NCBI RefSeq assembly: GCF_000744705.1
Contig: NZ_JQML01000001.1
Location: 4,660,017-4,724,016 of the forward strand
Direction: 5' to 3'
Source of the DNA: Streptacidiphilus albus JL83
GTDB lineage: Bacteria; Actinomycetota; Actinomycetes; Streptomycetales; Streptomycetaceae
Length of the DNA: 64,000 nt
A program made the position numbers and the translations under genes. Under the pieces are notes generated by a model. That model worked only from the letters and a program-made list of their open reading frames with translations, was not told the origin of the DNA and did not search any database. Shown here piece after piece: positions 45,917 to 54,412 of this stretch. Position 1 is the stretch's first letter. Each line of letters starts with the position of its first letter.

Positions 45917-46047
45917 GCCGGCCCCTCCTCCCCGGTCGACCGCCGAGGACCAGTCTAGGCTGCGGCCCCGCCGCCGTCAGGTGGCCGGACGGCGGGGGAC
46001 GGCGCAGTTCACGGCGGGACGCCCGCGAGGACGGTAGCGTCGGGACC

Positions 46048-47025
46048 ATGCGTGCAATCACGGTTGTTCAGCCCGGCGGCCCCGAGTCCCTGGTTCTGGC
46101 AGATGTCCCCGACCCGGTGCCCGGACCCGGCGAGGTGCTGGTCGACGTGGCCGCCTCCGCGGTCAACCGGGCCGACGTCCTGCAGCGGCAGGGGTTCTAC
46201 GACCCGCCGCCCGGGGCCTCGCCCCACCCGGGCCTGGAGTGCTCCGGCCGGATCGCCGCGATCGGCACCGGGGTCTCCGGCTGGGCCGTCGGCGACGAGG
46301 TCTGCGCACTGCTCTCCGGCGGCGGCTACGCCGAGCAGGTGGTCGTCCCGGCCGGGCAGCTGCTGCCGGTTCCCCAGGGGATGGACCTGGTGACGGCGGC
46401 CGCCCTGCCCGAGGTCGTCTCAACGGTATGGTCCAACGTCTTCCAGGTCGCGCACCTGCGCCCGGCGGAGATCCTGCTGGTCCACGGCGGCTCCAGCGGC
46501 ATCGGGACGATGGCGATCCAGCTCGGCAAGGCCATCGGCGCCAAGGTCGCCGTCACCGCCGGCAGCCCGGAGAAGCTCGAAGCCTGCCGCGCCCTGGGCG
46601 CCGACATCCTGATCAACTACCGCGAGCAGGACTTCGTCGAGGAACTGCGCGAGACCACCGCCGGACACGGCGCCGACGTCATCCTGGACGTCATGGGCGC
46701 CAAGTACCTCGACCGCAACCTCGACGCCCTCGCCCTCAACGGCCGCCTGGTCATCATCGGCATGCAGGGCGGCGTCCAGGCCGAACTCAACCTCGGCAAG
46801 CTCATGGCCAAGCGCGCCGCCATCGCCGCCACCGGCCTCCGCGCCCGCCCGCTGGACGAGAAGGCCGCCATCATCGCCTCCGTCCGCGAGCACGTCTGGC
46901 CACTCATCGAATCCGGCACCGTCAAGCCCGTCGTCGACCGCGTCCTCCCGCTCGCCGACGCCGCCGAGGCCCACCGGCTGATGGAGAGCAGCACCCACAT
47001 CGGCAAGATCCTGCTCCGGGTCTGA
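46048..47025 (+). CDS. NAD(P)H-quinone oxidoreductase (zinc-independent MDR family)
   Basis: This 325-residue medium-chain reductase of the quinone oxidoreductase/PIG3 group has GGPESLVLADVPDPVPGPGEVLVDVAASAVNRADVLQRQGFYDPPPG, GLECSGRIAAIG, VHGGSSGIGTMAIQLGKAIGAKVAVTAGSPEKLEAC (NADPH loop SxxGxG), and LNGRLVIIGMQGG. The catalytic-zinc cysteines of alcohol dehydrogenases are missing, as expected. TAGCGT lies 7 nt before the ATG with no ribosome site, so the mRNA is probably leaderless. It marks the last recognisable core gene before the biosynthetic locus. Confidence 0.93.
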   Translation: MRAITVVQPGGPESLVLADVPDPVPGPGEVLVDVAASAVNRADVLQRQGFYDPPPGASPHPGLECSGRIAAIGTGVSGWAVGDEVCALLSGGGYAEQVVVPAGQLLPVPQGMDLVTAAALPEVVSTVWSNVFQVAHLRPAEILLVHGGSSGIGTMAIQLGKAIGAKVAVTAGSPEKLEACRALGADILINYREQDFVEELRETTAGHGADVILDVMGAKYLDRNLDALALNGRLVIIGMQGGVQAELNLGKLMAKRAAIAATGLRARPLDEKAAIIASVREHVWPLIESGTVKPVVDRVLPLADAAEAHRLMESSTHIGKILLRV

Positions 47026-47061
47026 GCGCGGTCGTGGCCCCTGCCCCGCCCCGGCCCCGGG

Positions 47062-47514
47062 TCAGGGGCGGGCCTGCGGCTCGAAGGCGACCCGGGTCTC
47101 CGGGGCCAGGGCGAGGTCGGAGCCGGTCAGCGTGGTCGGCGTCGCGATCAGGATGTTGTAGTGGTTGGGGAAGTGGCAGGCGTCGAAGCCGAGCACGGTG
47201 CCGACGGCGTGGTCGCCGATCCGGACGGTGTCGCCGCGGTCGATCACACCGGCCCGCTCCAGCTCCACGAAGCCGAGGAAGCCGACGCGGTCGATCCGGG
47301 CGCCGGGCGAGGAGTCGGCGTGGTCGGTGGTCACCAGCTCGTGCACCTCGCCCACCCGGACGCAGCGGCTGGCGTACGGCTCCAGCGACATGCCCCGGTC
47401 CTCGCGCCGGTGCAGCAGCACCTTGACGAGCGAGCCGTGGACGGTGCGCTTGGGCCCGTTCTCGCGGATGGCGGCGATGGCGGCGGCGATGGCGGAGGTG
47501 CGGGTCGTGGTCAT
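47062..47514 (-). CDS. Small conserved protein of the biosynthetic operon
   Basis: This 150-residue soluble protein begins with a short helix (SAIAAAIAAIREN). A beta-rich domain follows: RTVHGSLVKVLLHRRED, RCVRVGEVHELVTTDH, GFVELERAGVIDRGDTVRIGDHAVGTVLGFDACHFPNHYNILI. It could be a DUF6917-type domain, but I am not certain of the family. The ATG overlaps the stop of the upstream Gfo/Idh gene (ATGA), which places it as the last gene of the six-gene minus-strand operon. The beta-rich, short design fits a small-molecule-binding or accessory role. Confidence 0.7.
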   Translation of the reverse strand: MTTTRTSAIAAAIAAIRENGPKRTVHGSLVKVLLHRREDRGMSLEPYASRCVRVGEVHELVTTDHADSSPGARIDRVGFLGFVELERAGVIDRGDTVRIGDHAVGTVLGFDACHFPNHYNILIATPTTLTGSDLALAPETRVAFEPQARP

Positions 47515-48434
47515 CGGGCGACCGCCAGTTCGGCGCGGTAGGCGGCCTCGACCAGCTCCAGGGCGGGCAGGCCGCCGTCGGCCGCCCGGGTGGCGGCCGG
47601 CTCGGCCAGGAGCCTGGTGAAGTCGTCGAGGATGCCCGCGTACTCGTGCCGCAGCGACTCCTTGAAGCCCTGGTAGCCGGCCAGCAGGTCGGCCCTGAGC
47701 ACCGTTCCGTCAGTCAGCGTCGCTTCCACGTCCTTGAGTTCGCCGTCGTACGACCAGTCCAGCTCCACCTGCGCCGGCACTCCGGCGGCGGAGGACAGGG
47801 CCACGGAGGCGCGGCGGTCGGTGCCGGTCGCGTCCCGCTCGATCCGGGCGCCGGTGACCGCGGCCTCGCCGAGCAGCAGCCGGACCAGGTCGAAGGCGTT
47901 CGGACCGTTGTCGGCCACGCAGCCGCCGCCGCATCGTGCCGGGTCCAGGTACCAGCGGTCGCGGCCGACGTGCTCCTCGATCCGCTCGAAGTAGCGGACC
48001 GTCAGCGACGCCACCGGGGCCCGGTCGGGCAGGAGTTCGGCGAGCGCCCGGACATGGGAGTTGTACCGCCGGTGGAAGGCGGTGAGCAGCAGCGCTCCCG
48101 AGGTGTCGGCGAGCCGGGTGAGCCGGCGCGCGTCGGCGGTGGTGATGGCCAGCGGCTTCTCCACGCACAGCGCCCGGCCTGCGGCGAGGACGTCGTGGCC
48201 GATGCCCGCGTGGGCGTCGTTGGGCACGGTCACGATGACGCCGTCCGGGAGCTCCCGGGCCAGCAGCTCGCGGTGGTCCCGGTAGCAGGGCACCCGGCCC
48301 CGCCAGGGTGCCAGGTTGGCCTCGTCCAGGTCGCAGACGGCGGCCAGCCTGGCGTTCGGCGCGGCCTCGATCGCCGCGAGGTAGAACCGGGAGATCACGC
48401 CGAGCCCGACGACGGCGAAGGAACAGGGGCTCAT
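47511..48434 (-). CDS. Gfo/Idh/MocA family oxidoreductase A
   Basis: This 307-residue NAD(P)-dependent dehydrogenase of the glucose-fructose oxidoreductase/inositol dehydrogenase family typically oxidises a sugar or cyclitol hydroxyl to a ketone. It has FAVVGLGVISRFYLAAIEAAPNARLAAVCDLDEAN (Rossmann), VTVPNDAHAGIGHDVLAAG, and LCVEKPLAIT with the EKP lysine. NGPNAFDLVRLLLG corresponds to the catalytic Asp/His region, although a histidine is not evident there. It is about 30 residues shorter than typical members. ATGA overlaps link it to genes on both sides. Confidence 0.88.
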   Translation of the reverse strand: MSPCSFAVVGLGVISRFYLAAIEAAPNARLAAVCDLDEANLAPWRGRVPCYRDHRELLARELPDGVIVTVPNDAHAGIGHDVLAAGRALCVEKPLAITTADARRLTRLADTSGALLLTAFHRRYNSHVRALAELLPDRAPVASLTVRYFERIEEHVGRDRWYLDPARCGGGCVADNGPNAFDLVRLLLGEAAVTGARIERDATGTDRRASVALSSAAGVPAQVELDWSYDGELKDVEATLTDGTVLRADLLAGYQGFKESLRHEYAGILDDFTRLLAEPAATRAADGGLPALELVEAAYRAELAVAR

Positions 48435-49627
48435 CGGCCCACCTCGGCTTCGGCGGCGGTGGCGGCGGCGGTGGCGGCGGTGGGCGGCAGGCGGAGGCCG
48501 TGCGCCTGTGCCAGCTCGGCCAGTTCCCGGTAGCGGGCCGGGTCCAGCAGTACCCCGTCCCGCAGTTGGGCCTGGCTGCGCTCGCCCTCCGCCCAGCCGG
48601 GGTAGCCGACGGGGCGGGCCGGGTCGACCGGCGGGCAGGCCAGCAGGCTGCCGAAGAGGCCGCCGCTGTCGTCGGTGAAGCCCGGCGCGGGGCGCAACAG
48701 GTCCGGGGCGATCGCGGCCACCAGGTAGCCGATGTCGTCGTCCCGGCCGGAGGGTCCGCCGTCCCCGTCCAGTGCCTCCGGGGCGGGTCCCAGCCCGGCG
48801 CCGCCGACCAGCGCGCTCAGCACCTCGACCACCAGGCCCAGGCCGTAGCCCTTGTAGCCGCCGGTGGCCGGGTCCCCGCCGAGCCAGCGCAGGTGCGACT
48901 CGCCCCGGTCGAAGGAGGCCGGGTCGGTGACCGGGCGGCCCGCGTCGTCGGCCAGCCAGCCGGTCGGGACCGCCTCCCCGGCGCGGGCGGCCGCGCGGAT
49001 CCGGCCGGTGGGCACCACCGTGGTGCTCATGTCCAGCACGAAGGGGTGGTGCCGCCCGGCCGGGGCCGCCACGCTGAGCGGGTTGGTGCCGAGCATCGCG
49101 ACCCGGCCACCCGGGGGGCGGGCGATCCGCTGCCGACCGCAGTTGGACGCGACGAGGCCGACCATGCCGCTGCCCACCGCCCGCAGCGCGTGGTGTCCGG
49201 CACAGCCCAGGTGGGTGGCGCCGCGCACCGAGACCAGGCCGATCCCGTACTGTCCGGCCCGCTCGACGGCCAGGTCCATGGCCGCCCCGGCGGCCCACAG
49301 CCCCAGCGCCCGGTGGGCGTCCAGCAGGACGGCCGCGCCGCGGTCGGCGAGCACCTCGGGCTCGGCGGCCGGGTCGACCCGGCCCTCCTCGAACAGCGGC
49401 AGGTAGAGCCGGGTGAGGTTGGCCAGGCCGTGCGAGCTCATCCCGGTGAGGTCGCCGTAGCACAGGGCCTCGGCGGCGGCCAGGGCCCGCTCGGGCCGCA
49501 GACCATGCAGCGCCAGCAGGTCGCCGACGAAACCGACGAGGTCCTGGTGGCGGACCCGGAGGTCGACGGACGGCCCTGCCTGGGGCGGCAGGGACTGCTG
49601 GCTCAGTTGCGGACTGGTGGGCGGCAC
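48431..49627 (-). CDS. Ldh2/malate-L-lactate dehydrogenase family oxidoreductase
   Basis: This 398-residue protein of the YlbC/Ldh2 family has members that reduce or oxidise 2-hydroxy acids, ureidoglycolate, diketo-gulonate or cyclic imino acids with NAD(P)H. The catalytic motif GDLTGMSSHGLANL with its histidine is at about 58-71. RGATHLGCAGHHALRAVGSG and GTNPLSVAAPAGRHHPFVLDMSTTVVPTGRIRAAARAG give the nucleotide region, and GGYKGYGLGLVVEVLSALVGGAG is strongly conserved. The tail is Ala/Thr-rich. Its start overlaps the M20 gene by 25 bp. It is in the same operon as two sugar-type dehydrogenases, so a hydroxy-acid, keto-sugar-acid or imine substrate is likely. Confidence 0.85.
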   Translation of the reverse strand: MPPTSPQLSQQSLPPQAGPSVDLRVRHQDLVGFVGDLLALHGLRPERALAAAEALCYGDLTGMSSHGLANLTRLYLPLFEEGRVDPAAEPEVLADRGAAVLLDAHRALGLWAAGAAMDLAVERAGQYGIGLVSVRGATHLGCAGHHALRAVGSGMVGLVASNCGRQRIARPPGGRVAMLGTNPLSVAAPAGRHHPFVLDMSTTVVPTGRIRAAARAGEAVPTGWLADDAGRPVTDPASFDRGESHLRWLGGDPATGGYKGYGLGLVVEVLSALVGGAGLGPAPEALDGDGGPSGRDDDIGYLVAAIAPDLLRPAPGFTDDSGGLFGSLLACPPVDPARPVGYPGWAEGERSQAQLRDGVLLDPARYRELAELAQAHGLRLPPTAATAAATAAEAEVGR

Positions 49628-50955
49628 GGGGTGCTCCCCTCCTCCTGGATCGGCGCGGACGGACTGGGCAGGTGGGCGTATCGGTCACGGAAGGCGGCGA
49701 GGAGGCGCGGCACGGCTGCCGCGAACGCCTCCAGGTCGTCGAGGTCGGCGAACTCGCCCCGGGCGTGGGCGTGGTTGGCGTCCAGGCTGCCGGGGCCGAG
49801 GACCACGGTGTGGGTGTCGGGGACCCCGGCGAGCCAGATGGCGTCGCAGGTGAAGGCCGGCTCGGCGGCCGGCCAGGACGGGACGCCGGCCGCCGCGAGC
49901 AGCGAACTACCCCAGTCCGAGCGGGAGTCGAGGGCCGGCAGGCCCCGCTTGAGCCAGTCGAGCCGGGTCACCCGGGCGGCGTCGGCGGCGGTCCGGGCGA
50001 ACCGGCGGCTGTCCGCGAAGCGTTGGGAGAAGGCACGCAGCCCGCCGTCGAGCGACTCGGCCAGGCGGCGTTCCAGCCGGTCCGCGGTGGCCCGCGAGTC
50101 GTAGGAGAGGTTGATCAGCAGCTCGCCGGTGCCGTAGACGCGGTTGTGCAGTCGGCCGGTGTGCAGGCCCGCCAGGCAGAGCTGGCCCGCGGCCGGGTCC
50201 AGCTCCGGGTCCAGCTCGGCGGCCAGGTGCTGGGCGAGGAAGCCGAGCAGCACCCCGGCGTTGTGGCCGGCCTCGGGGCGGTCGTCGACGGCGTCCTCGC
50301 CGACGACCCGCAGCCGCGCGGTCATCGACGCCGTGCTGCGGGCCAGGGCGCGACCGCCGGTCGGTTCGCAGAAGACATTGAGGCGGCCGTAGTACCCGGC
50401 CTCGACCAGCGGCCGGGTGCCGATGGTGCCGAGCGCGCCGCCCTCCTCGCCGGACACCGCCTGGATCAGGATCCGGGTGTCGTCCGGAAGGTTCGGCTGT
50501 CCGGCGAGGGCGGAACGCAGTCCGGCGAGCAGGGCCACGGCCGGCCCCTTGGCGTCGACCGCCCCGCGACCATGGAAGCGGCTGCCGTCGAAGGAGACCG
50601 GCTCGGCCCCGGCCACGGTGTCCAGGTGGACGTTGAACATCACCGTGCGGGACCGGAGTTCGCTGTCAGGACCGAGGCTCAGCACCAGGCTGGGCTGACA
50701 GGCCAGGAACTCGGGCTGCTCGACCACCGCCCGACGCACCGACAGTGGGACGTCGGCGCGGTCGGCGCACTCGGGCGGCGCCGGGGCGTGGTGCGCGACG
50801 CGGAAGCCGAGCCCGGCCGCCGCCGCCGCGTAGCTGCGCTGGGCCTGCCAGAGGGCGGGGGGCGGAGCGCCGGCCCCGGTCTCCAGCGGCCCGGCCGTGG
50901 GCAGCCGCAGCAGTTCCAGCAGCAGCGCCCGGTCGGCGGGGGTGAGCAGGCTCAC
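49603..50955 (-). CDS. M20 family metallohydrolase (ArgE/DapE-like deacylase)
   Basis: This 450-residue di-zinc hydrolase has VMFNVHLDTVAGAEP (His-x-Asp), GRGAVDAKGPAVALLAG (bridging Asp), VSGEEGGALGT (catalytic Glu and metal Glu), VFCEPTGG, and a final H-containing NHAHARGEFADLDDLEAFA. A dimerisation lid domain lies about 210-330. Family members remove N-acyl groups from amino acids. In this operon it may deprotect an acylated amino intermediate. The GTG start overlaps the stop of the isomerase gene (GTGA). Confidence 0.88.
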   Translation of the reverse strand: MSLLTPADRALLLELLRLPTAGPLETGAGAPPPALWQAQRSYAAAAAGLGFRVAHHAPAPPECADRADVPLSVRRAVVEQPEFLACQPSLVLSLGPDSELRSRTVMFNVHLDTVAGAEPVSFDGSRFHGRGAVDAKGPAVALLAGLRSALAGQPNLPDDTRILIQAVSGEEGGALGTIGTRPLVEAGYYGRLNVFCEPTGGRALARSTASMTARLRVVGEDAVDDRPEAGHNAGVLLGFLAQHLAAELDPELDPAAGQLCLAGLHTGRLHNRVYGTGELLINLSYDSRATADRLERRLAESLDGGLRAFSQRFADSRRFARTAADAARVTRLDWLKRGLPALDSRSDWGSSLLAAAGVPSWPAAEPAFTCDAIWLAGVPDTHTVVLGPGSLDANHAHARGEFADLDDLEAFAAAVPRLLAAFRDRYAHLPSPSAPIQEEGSTPCRPPVRN

Positions 50956-51905
50956 CGCGCACCCTCCGGTCCGGCGGGCGTGGAGTACCGGACCGCCGGG
51001 TCGGGCAGGACCTCGCGGTCCAGCAGCCGCCGCAGTGACCGGCCGCACTCGTCGAAGGCGGCACGGCAGACCTCGGGCTCGGCCCGGTAGTCCTCGTGCG
51101 GGCGCACCGCGACATGCGGCTCGATGGACAGCGCGCCCCGGTAGCCGTGCGCGAGCAGCAGCCGCACCGCCTCCGCCACCCGCAGTTCGCCGGTGCCGGG
51201 CGGCCGGTAGACCGGAGCGGGGCCGAGCACCGCGTCCTTGATGTGGACGTGGTGGACGTGCCGCGTGTACGGCAGCAGTTGCCGCAGCAGCTGATGCCCG
51301 TCGTAGCCGTGGGCGGGCCCGTTGCCGGTGTCGAAGAGCAGGCCGAAGGCGGTGTCGCCGGCGGCCTCCAGCAGCCGCAGGGCCCGGGAGGCGTCGGCTC
51401 CGGCCCAGCCCGAGCAGTTCTCGTGCAGCAGCATCAGCCCGGCGTCGGCGGCGCGTTCGGCCAGGGCGGTGATCCGGCGGGTCGCCTCCCGTTCCCAGGC
51501 CGCCTCGTCCAGGCCGCCGTCGGGGTAGGACATCACCCGTACCAGCCGGGTGCCGAGAGCCGCGCAGCGGCGGGCCAGCACCTCCAACTCGCGCAGGTCC
51601 TCGGCGAAGTCGCCGGTGGCCGGCCGGGACCAGCCGCCGATCCGGGCGTCCACGGCGACCACGCCGACACCGGCGTCGGCCAGTCGGCCGGCCGTCCGCT
51701 CGAAGGCGGGTTCGGACAGTTCGGCGAGCGCGACGCCGTCCACCGACCGCAGTTCCAGGCTGTGCCAGCCCAGCGTGGTGACGGCCTCGATCTGCCCGTC
51801 GATGCCGAGCGCGGCCTCGTCGCCGATGCCGGTGCAGGTCACACCGGGACCGACGAGACCGGCCCGGCCCCGGAGCGGGGTGGGTTCGAGCAGTTCAGGG
51901 GACAT
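50952..51905 (-). CDS. Sugar phosphate isomerase/epimerase (xylose isomerase-like TIM barrel)
   Basis: This 317-residue AP endonuclease-2/IolE-IolI type TIM barrel has metal ligands at the usual strand ends: the Glu in LMLLHENCSGW, the Asp in GLLFDTGNGPAHG, the His in HHVHIKDAVLG, and the Glu in ALSIEPHVAV. Relatives epimerise keto-sugars or act on inosose. Combined with Gfo/Idh enzymes in one operon it suggests processing of a keto-sugar or keto-cyclitol. It overlaps the second Gfo/Idh gene by 11 bp. Confidence 0.88.
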   Translation of the reverse strand: MSPELLEPTPLRGRAGLVGPGVTCTGIGDEAALGIDGQIEAVTTLGWHSLELRSVDGVALAELSEPAFERTAGRLADAGVGVVAVDARIGGWSRPATGDFAEDLRELEVLARRCAALGTRLVRVMSYPDGGLDEAAWEREATRRITALAERAADAGLMLLHENCSGWAGADASRALRLLEAAGDTAFGLLFDTGNGPAHGYDGHQLLRQLLPYTRHVHHVHIKDAVLGPAPVYRPPGTGELRVAEAVRLLLAHGYRGALSIEPHVAVRPHEDYRAEPEVCRAAFDECGRSLRRLLDREVLPDPAVRYSTPAGPEGAR

Positions 51906-52980
51906 GCGAGAGCTCCCGTTCGGGGTGGTCCTCGATCACCGGCGGACCGCCGTCGGCGGCGCCGAACTGCTTCGCCCGGCTCAGCAGTTCCACGACCCTG
52001 AACTGCCGTTCAAGGTCGGCCCGGAAACCGGGTCCACCGGCGAACCCGGCGGCGAACCCGGCGTAGCTGCGCAGCACGAAGGCGGTGAGCGCGTCGTCGG
52101 CGAAGACCTCCGGGGCCGCGGGCGGCCCGGACTCCCCGGTCGTGAACCTCAGTTGGGCGTACTCGTCGTCGGCGCTGCCGGGGTAGTGGCCGACGGCGGT
52201 CCCCCGGTCGAAGTGCAGGGTGATCCGTCGCTCCCGCACCGGCGAGGTGAGGTCGGAGTGGATCTCACTGCGCACGCCGCTGTGGTGGCGCAGTCCCAGC
52301 CTGGCGCTGCCGAGCCGGGGCAGCAGTGCGGACCCGAGCGCCAGGTCGGTGGTACCGGCGGCGGTGACCTCGGCGTCCCCGGCGAGCTGGAGCAACACGC
52401 CGAGCGCGTGCGGCACCTCGATGTCGAAGGCGGTGGGATGCCCGCAGGTGGCCAGCGAGCGCTGGAAGCGCGGCTTGTACTGGATCACGTCGATGCCGCG
52501 CAGCCGCCCCGGCCCGGTCGGCGACGCGTCGGCGACCAGCCGGACCAGCCGGTCGGTGAGTACGCTCGCCGACCACGGCGCCACCACCGCGACCTCGGCC
52601 TTCGACGCCTCGAAGAGACCGGCCAGGGAGCGGAGTTGCGTGGGCTCGACCGCCAGCGGCTTCTCCAGCACCAGTCGGCGGTAGCCGAGGTCGAGCAGCC
52701 GGCCGACGATGTCGACCCGGGCGACGGGCGGGGTGCAGACATGCACCACGGTCCGGTCGGGCGGCGGCAACTGGGCGACATGCCGCAGTGAGGCGGCCAA
52801 CCGCAGCTCCGGGCCCGCACCGGAACCGCCCGAACGCCCGGCTCCGGCGGGGTGGGGGTCGACGCCGACCAGCGGTCCGGGCGCGAACAACTGCGGCTGC
52901 GCCCGCCGGGCACGCAGCAGCACCGGAATGTGCAACCCGGCTCCCGCACGGCCGAGACCGACCACGAGCGTGTGGAACAT
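51895..52980 (-). CDS. Gfo/Idh/MocA family oxidoreductase B
   Basis: This 361-residue NAD(P)-dependent oxidoreductase is the first gene of the minus-strand operon. It has TLVVGLGRAGAGLHIPVLL with the dinucleotide loop, TVVHVCTPPVARVDIVGRLLDLGYRRLVLEKPLAVEP carrying EKP, and a C-terminal beta-sheet domain (about 150-340) with HPTAFDIEVPHALGVLLQLAG, holding Asp and His in the catalytic position. It differs clearly from oxidoreductase A, so two different oxidations are expected. It is divergently transcribed from the DegT genes across 166 bp. Confidence 0.86.
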   Translation of the reverse strand: MFHTLVVGLGRAGAGLHIPVLLRARRAQPQLFAPGPLVGVDPHPAGAGRSGGSGAGPELRLAASLRHVAQLPPPDRTVVHVCTPPVARVDIVGRLLDLGYRRLVLEKPLAVEPTQLRSLAGLFEASKAEVAVVAPWSASVLTDRLVRLVADASPTGPGRLRGIDVIQYKPRFQRSLATCGHPTAFDIEVPHALGVLLQLAGDAEVTAAGTTDLALGSALLPRLGSARLGLRHHSGVRSEIHSDLTSPVRERRITLHFDRGTAVGHYPGSADDEYAQLRFTTGESGPPAAPEVFADDALTAFVLRSYAGFAAGFAGGPGFRADLERQFRVVELLSRAKQFGAADGGPPVIEDHPERELSHVP

Positions 52981-53146
52981 CGCCTGGAGCAGCCTTCCTT
53001 GGGAGTGTTGCGGCGCTGGTCAGCCTGTGGGCAGCGGTGGGCACAAGTCAAAGTTTGTCCACGTATACCTCTCCAAAAGGGTGAATCAGCAATGAATTCC
53101 CCCTCTCCGGACATTCTGGCTGACGGTGGCTGGGTAGCCTCGGGGC
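52981..53146. promoter_or_regulatory. Divergent promoter of the biosynthetic locus
   Basis: This short AT-rich gap (53041-53110) separates the two arms. On the plus strand TAGCCT (53135-53140) ends 6 nt before the GTG of the first DegT gene, with no ribosome site, which suggests leaderless transcription. On the minus strand CCAAGGAAGG lies about 8 nt before the oxidoreductase B ATG. No clear operator palindrome is seen. Confidence 0.5.
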
Positions 53147-54412
53147 GTGCGTCGACGGACTGCCGCGAGTCAGCCGCGGGCAGCCGCGCGTCTCCGGGAG
53201 GCAGCCATCACCACCGTGACGTCACCGGCCGCGGCGGACCACCCGCCCGGGCCGCTGGTGCCGTTCTTCTCGCAGGCCGCGACCTTCGCGGCGCTGCGGC
53301 CGAGGATCGACCGGGAGCTCAACGAGGTACTCGACGACGGCAAGTTCTCCCACGGCGCCAAGGTCGCCCAACTGGAGCGGGCGCTGGCCGACTACACCGG
53401 CGCCCGGCACGTGATCGGCGTCAACAGCGGCACGGACGCGCTGGTCCTGCTGCTGCGGGCGGCCGGGCTGCAGCCGGGTGACGAGGTCGTCGTCCCCGCG
53501 TTCAGCTTCGTCGCCTCGGCCTCGGCCGTGGTGCTGGCCGGCGGGCGGCCGGTCTTCGCGGACATCGAGCCGGTCGGCTACGGCCTGGACCCGGCCTCGG
53601 CCGAGCGGGTGCTCACCCCGCACTGCCGCTTCCTGATGCCCGTCCACCTGTTCTGCCAACTCGCCGACATGCCGCGCCTCTCGGCCCTGGCCGAGCGGCG
53701 CGGACTGCGGTTGGTCGAAGACAGCGCCGAGGCCATCGGCATGCGCCAGGACGGCGTGCACGCCGGGCTGCTCGGGGCCGGCGGGGTGCTCTCCTTCTTC
53801 CCCACCAAGACCCTCGGCGCGATCGGCGACGCCGGCGCGATCCTCACCGACGACGACGCCATCGCCGCCACCGCCGACGCACTGCGCCACCACGGCCGCC
53901 CCGGTCGGACCATCGGCGACTTCCGCACCATCAACACCAGCAGCGAACTGTCCGGCTGCAACAGCAAGATGGACGACATCCAGGCAGCCGTGCTGCTGGC
54001 CAAGCTGGACCGGCTGGACGCGGACATCGCCCGGCGGGCCGCACTGGCGGCCGCCTACGACGAGCGACTGGCCGGCCTCCCCGGGGTGCTCCGGCTGCCG
54101 ACCGTGGTCGACCGGGGGACCGCGGCCGCCCCGGTCCACTACGTCTACCTGATCGAGGTCGAACGGCGGGACGAACTGGTCGCCCACCTGACCCGGCACG
54201 GCGTGGAGAGCGAGACCTACTACCCGCTGCCGCTGCACCTCCAGCCCTGCTTCGCCGAACTGGGGCACCGGCCGGGGGACTTCCCGCGGGCCGAGGCCGC
54301 CTGCGCGCGCACGGTCGCGCTGCCGCTCTACCCGGACCTGCCGCTCGACGCCGTCGACGCGGTCTGCGACCGCATCCGCAGCTTCTTCACCGGAACCGGA
54401 GCCCGCCCGTGA
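53147..54412 (+). CDS. DegT/DnrJ/EryC1 aminotransferase 1 (sugar type)
   Basis: This 421-residue PLP enzyme transfers an amino group to a keto-sugar or keto-cyclitol. It shows GVNSGTDALVLLLRAAGLQPGDEVVVPAFSFVASASAV, LVEDSAEAIGMRQDG, the Schiff-base lysine in SFFPTKTLGAIGDAGAI, and CNSKMDDIQAAVLLAKLDRLDADI. The Gly-Asp-Ala-Gly after the lysine is typical of the nucleotide-sugar aminotransferase subgroup. The GTG 53147 is preferred because a -10 TAGCCT lies 6 nt upstream; GTG 53216, closer to the conserved start, is the alternative. It overlaps aminotransferase 2 by 4 nt. Confidence 0.9.
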   Translation: MRRRTAASQPRAAARLREAAITTVTSPAAADHPPGPLVPFFSQAATFAALRPRIDRELNEVLDDGKFSHGAKVAQLERALADYTGARHVIGVNSGTDALVLLLRAAGLQPGDEVVVPAFSFVASASAVVLAGGRPVFADIEPVGYGLDPASAERVLTPHCRFLMPVHLFCQLADMPRLSALAERRGLRLVEDSAEAIGMRQDGVHAGLLGAGGVLSFFPTKTLGAIGDAGAILTDDDAIAATADALRHHGRPGRTIGDFRTINTSSELSGCNSKMDDIQAAVLLAKLDRLDADIARRAALAAAYDERLAGLPGVLRLPTVVDRGTAAAPVHYVYLIEVERRDELVAHLTRHGVESETYYPLPLHLQPCFAELGHRPGDFPRAEAACARTVALPLYPDLPLDAVDAVCDRIRSFFTGTGARP

